Positions 6,506 to 6,751 of a DNA stretch of 6,751 bases are shown piece by piece. This DNA is from Bacteroidaceae bacterium. GTDB taxonomy: Bacteria > Bacteroidota > Bacteroidia > Bacteroidales > Bacteroidaceae. The stretch lies in the NCBI GenBank assembly GCA_017548225.1, contig JAFYMV010000195.1, positions 1-6,751 on the forward strand. Reading direction: 5' to 3'. Position numbers and translations under genes: made by a program. The number at the start of each line of letters is the position of its first letter. Position 1 is the stretch's first letter. The notes below the pieces were generated by a model. That model was not told the DNA's origin. It saw only the letters and a list, made by a program, of their open reading frames with translations, and did no database searches.

Positions 6506-6532
6506 ATTAACTATTTATTAACTTATTAACTT
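6506..6532 (+). repeat. Three ATTAACT units in the rpsA leader
   Basis: ATTAACT occurs at 6506-6512, 6517-6523 and 6525-6531; the last two form a perfect 8-base tandem repeat (ATTAACTT, 6517-6532). They end two bases before the rpsA start codon and would lie in the mRNA leader. There is no Shine-Dalgarno site. A role in initiation or in S1 self-control is only an inference; simple AT richness could also explain them. Confidence 0.5.
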
Positions 6533-6534
6533 TA

Positions 6535-6751
6535 ATGGAAAACTTAAAGAACATTGCTCCCGTAGAAGGTTTCGATTGGGAAGCGTATGAAAAAGGTGAT
6601 GCCCTCGTTGGTATTTCACACGAAGAGCTTGAGAAAGCTTACGACAACACCCTTAACAAGGTGGGCAACAACGAAGTTGTTGAAGGTACCGTAATCGGTA
6701 TGAACAAGCGCGAAGTAATCGTTAACATCGGTTACAAATCAGACGGTATCA
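6535..6751 (+). CDS. rpsA: 30S ribosomal protein S1, N-terminal part (3' end outside window)
   Basis: The first 72 codons of S1, the RNA-binding ribosomal protein made of repeated OB-fold S1 domains that helps recruit mRNA to the 30S subunit. The MENLKNIAP start and the acidic linker FDWEAYEKGD, then HEELEKAYDNTLNKV, resemble the N-terminus of Bacteroidales RpsA as I remember it. Residues 48-72 (EVVEGTVIGMNKREVIVNIG, then YKSDGI) are the opening strands of the first S1 domain, with the G-x-V and V-x-x-N/D-I-G-x-K-x-(D/E)-G signatures. The reading frame is open to the window edge. The ATG at 6535 is the first in-frame start after the promoter at 6437-6468. Other S1-domain proteins (for example polynucleotide phosphorylase) carry the domain at the end, not at residue 48, so rpsA is the best reading. 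Confidence 0.92.
   Translation, partial: MENLKNIAPVEGFDWEAYEKGDALVGISHEELEKAYDNTLNKVGNNEVVEGTVIGMNKREVIVNIGYKSDGI

Overview
The window looks like a chromosomal segment of a Bacteroidota bacterium, most likely order Bacteroidales (Bacteroides/Prevotella-like; the genus is inferred from memory of protein character, not from a search). The pointers are: two promoters of the Bacteroidetes type (TTTG, then TAnnTTTG), AT-rich leaders without Shine-Dalgarno sites before rpsA and the pqqD-like gene, a Pit-type transporter with a long helical cytoplasmic tail, a DUF349-repeat protein, and an S1 protein whose N-terminus resembles Bacteroidales RpsA. All the protein families seen are chromosomal housekeeping or accessory types. 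No mobile element, tRNA, rRNA or CRISPR array was seen.

Left part (1-1942, + strand): the last 76 codons of murF (peptidoglycan precursor ligase) are followed after 24 bases by a tight three-gene cassette. It encodes an HPr-kinase-like P-loop protein (256-1152), an S24/S26 signal-peptidase-like protein without a visible membrane anchor (1152-1619, overlapping the preceding stop by one base), and a small PqqD-like protein (1673-1942). PqqD folds are RiPP recognition elements (RREs) that bind leader peptides. A kinase-like ATPase, a peptidase-like protein and an RRE together suggest peptide handling, yet no radical SAM enzyme, exporter or precursor peptide lies in the window. This is the least understood part and the best candidate for an undescribed system.

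Middle (1955-4540): a Bacteroidetes-type promoter precedes a large PHO4/Pit-family inorganic phosphate transporter with a PhoU-like helical tail (2009-4321). A strong GC-rich hairpin terminator follows. The 219-base intergenic stretch also holds a 13-base direct repeat and a second hairpin that ends the converging gene.

Right part (4541-6751): a minus-strand gene encodes a 584-residue, highly charged protein with five DUF349 repeats. Divergent from it, across 239 bases, is rpsA (ribosomal protein S1), cut off by the window edge. It has a well-spaced promoter and an AU-rich leader carrying three ATTAACT units directly before the start codon. Apart from the cassette, the genes are separate housekeeping functions: wall synthesis, phosphate uptake, translation.
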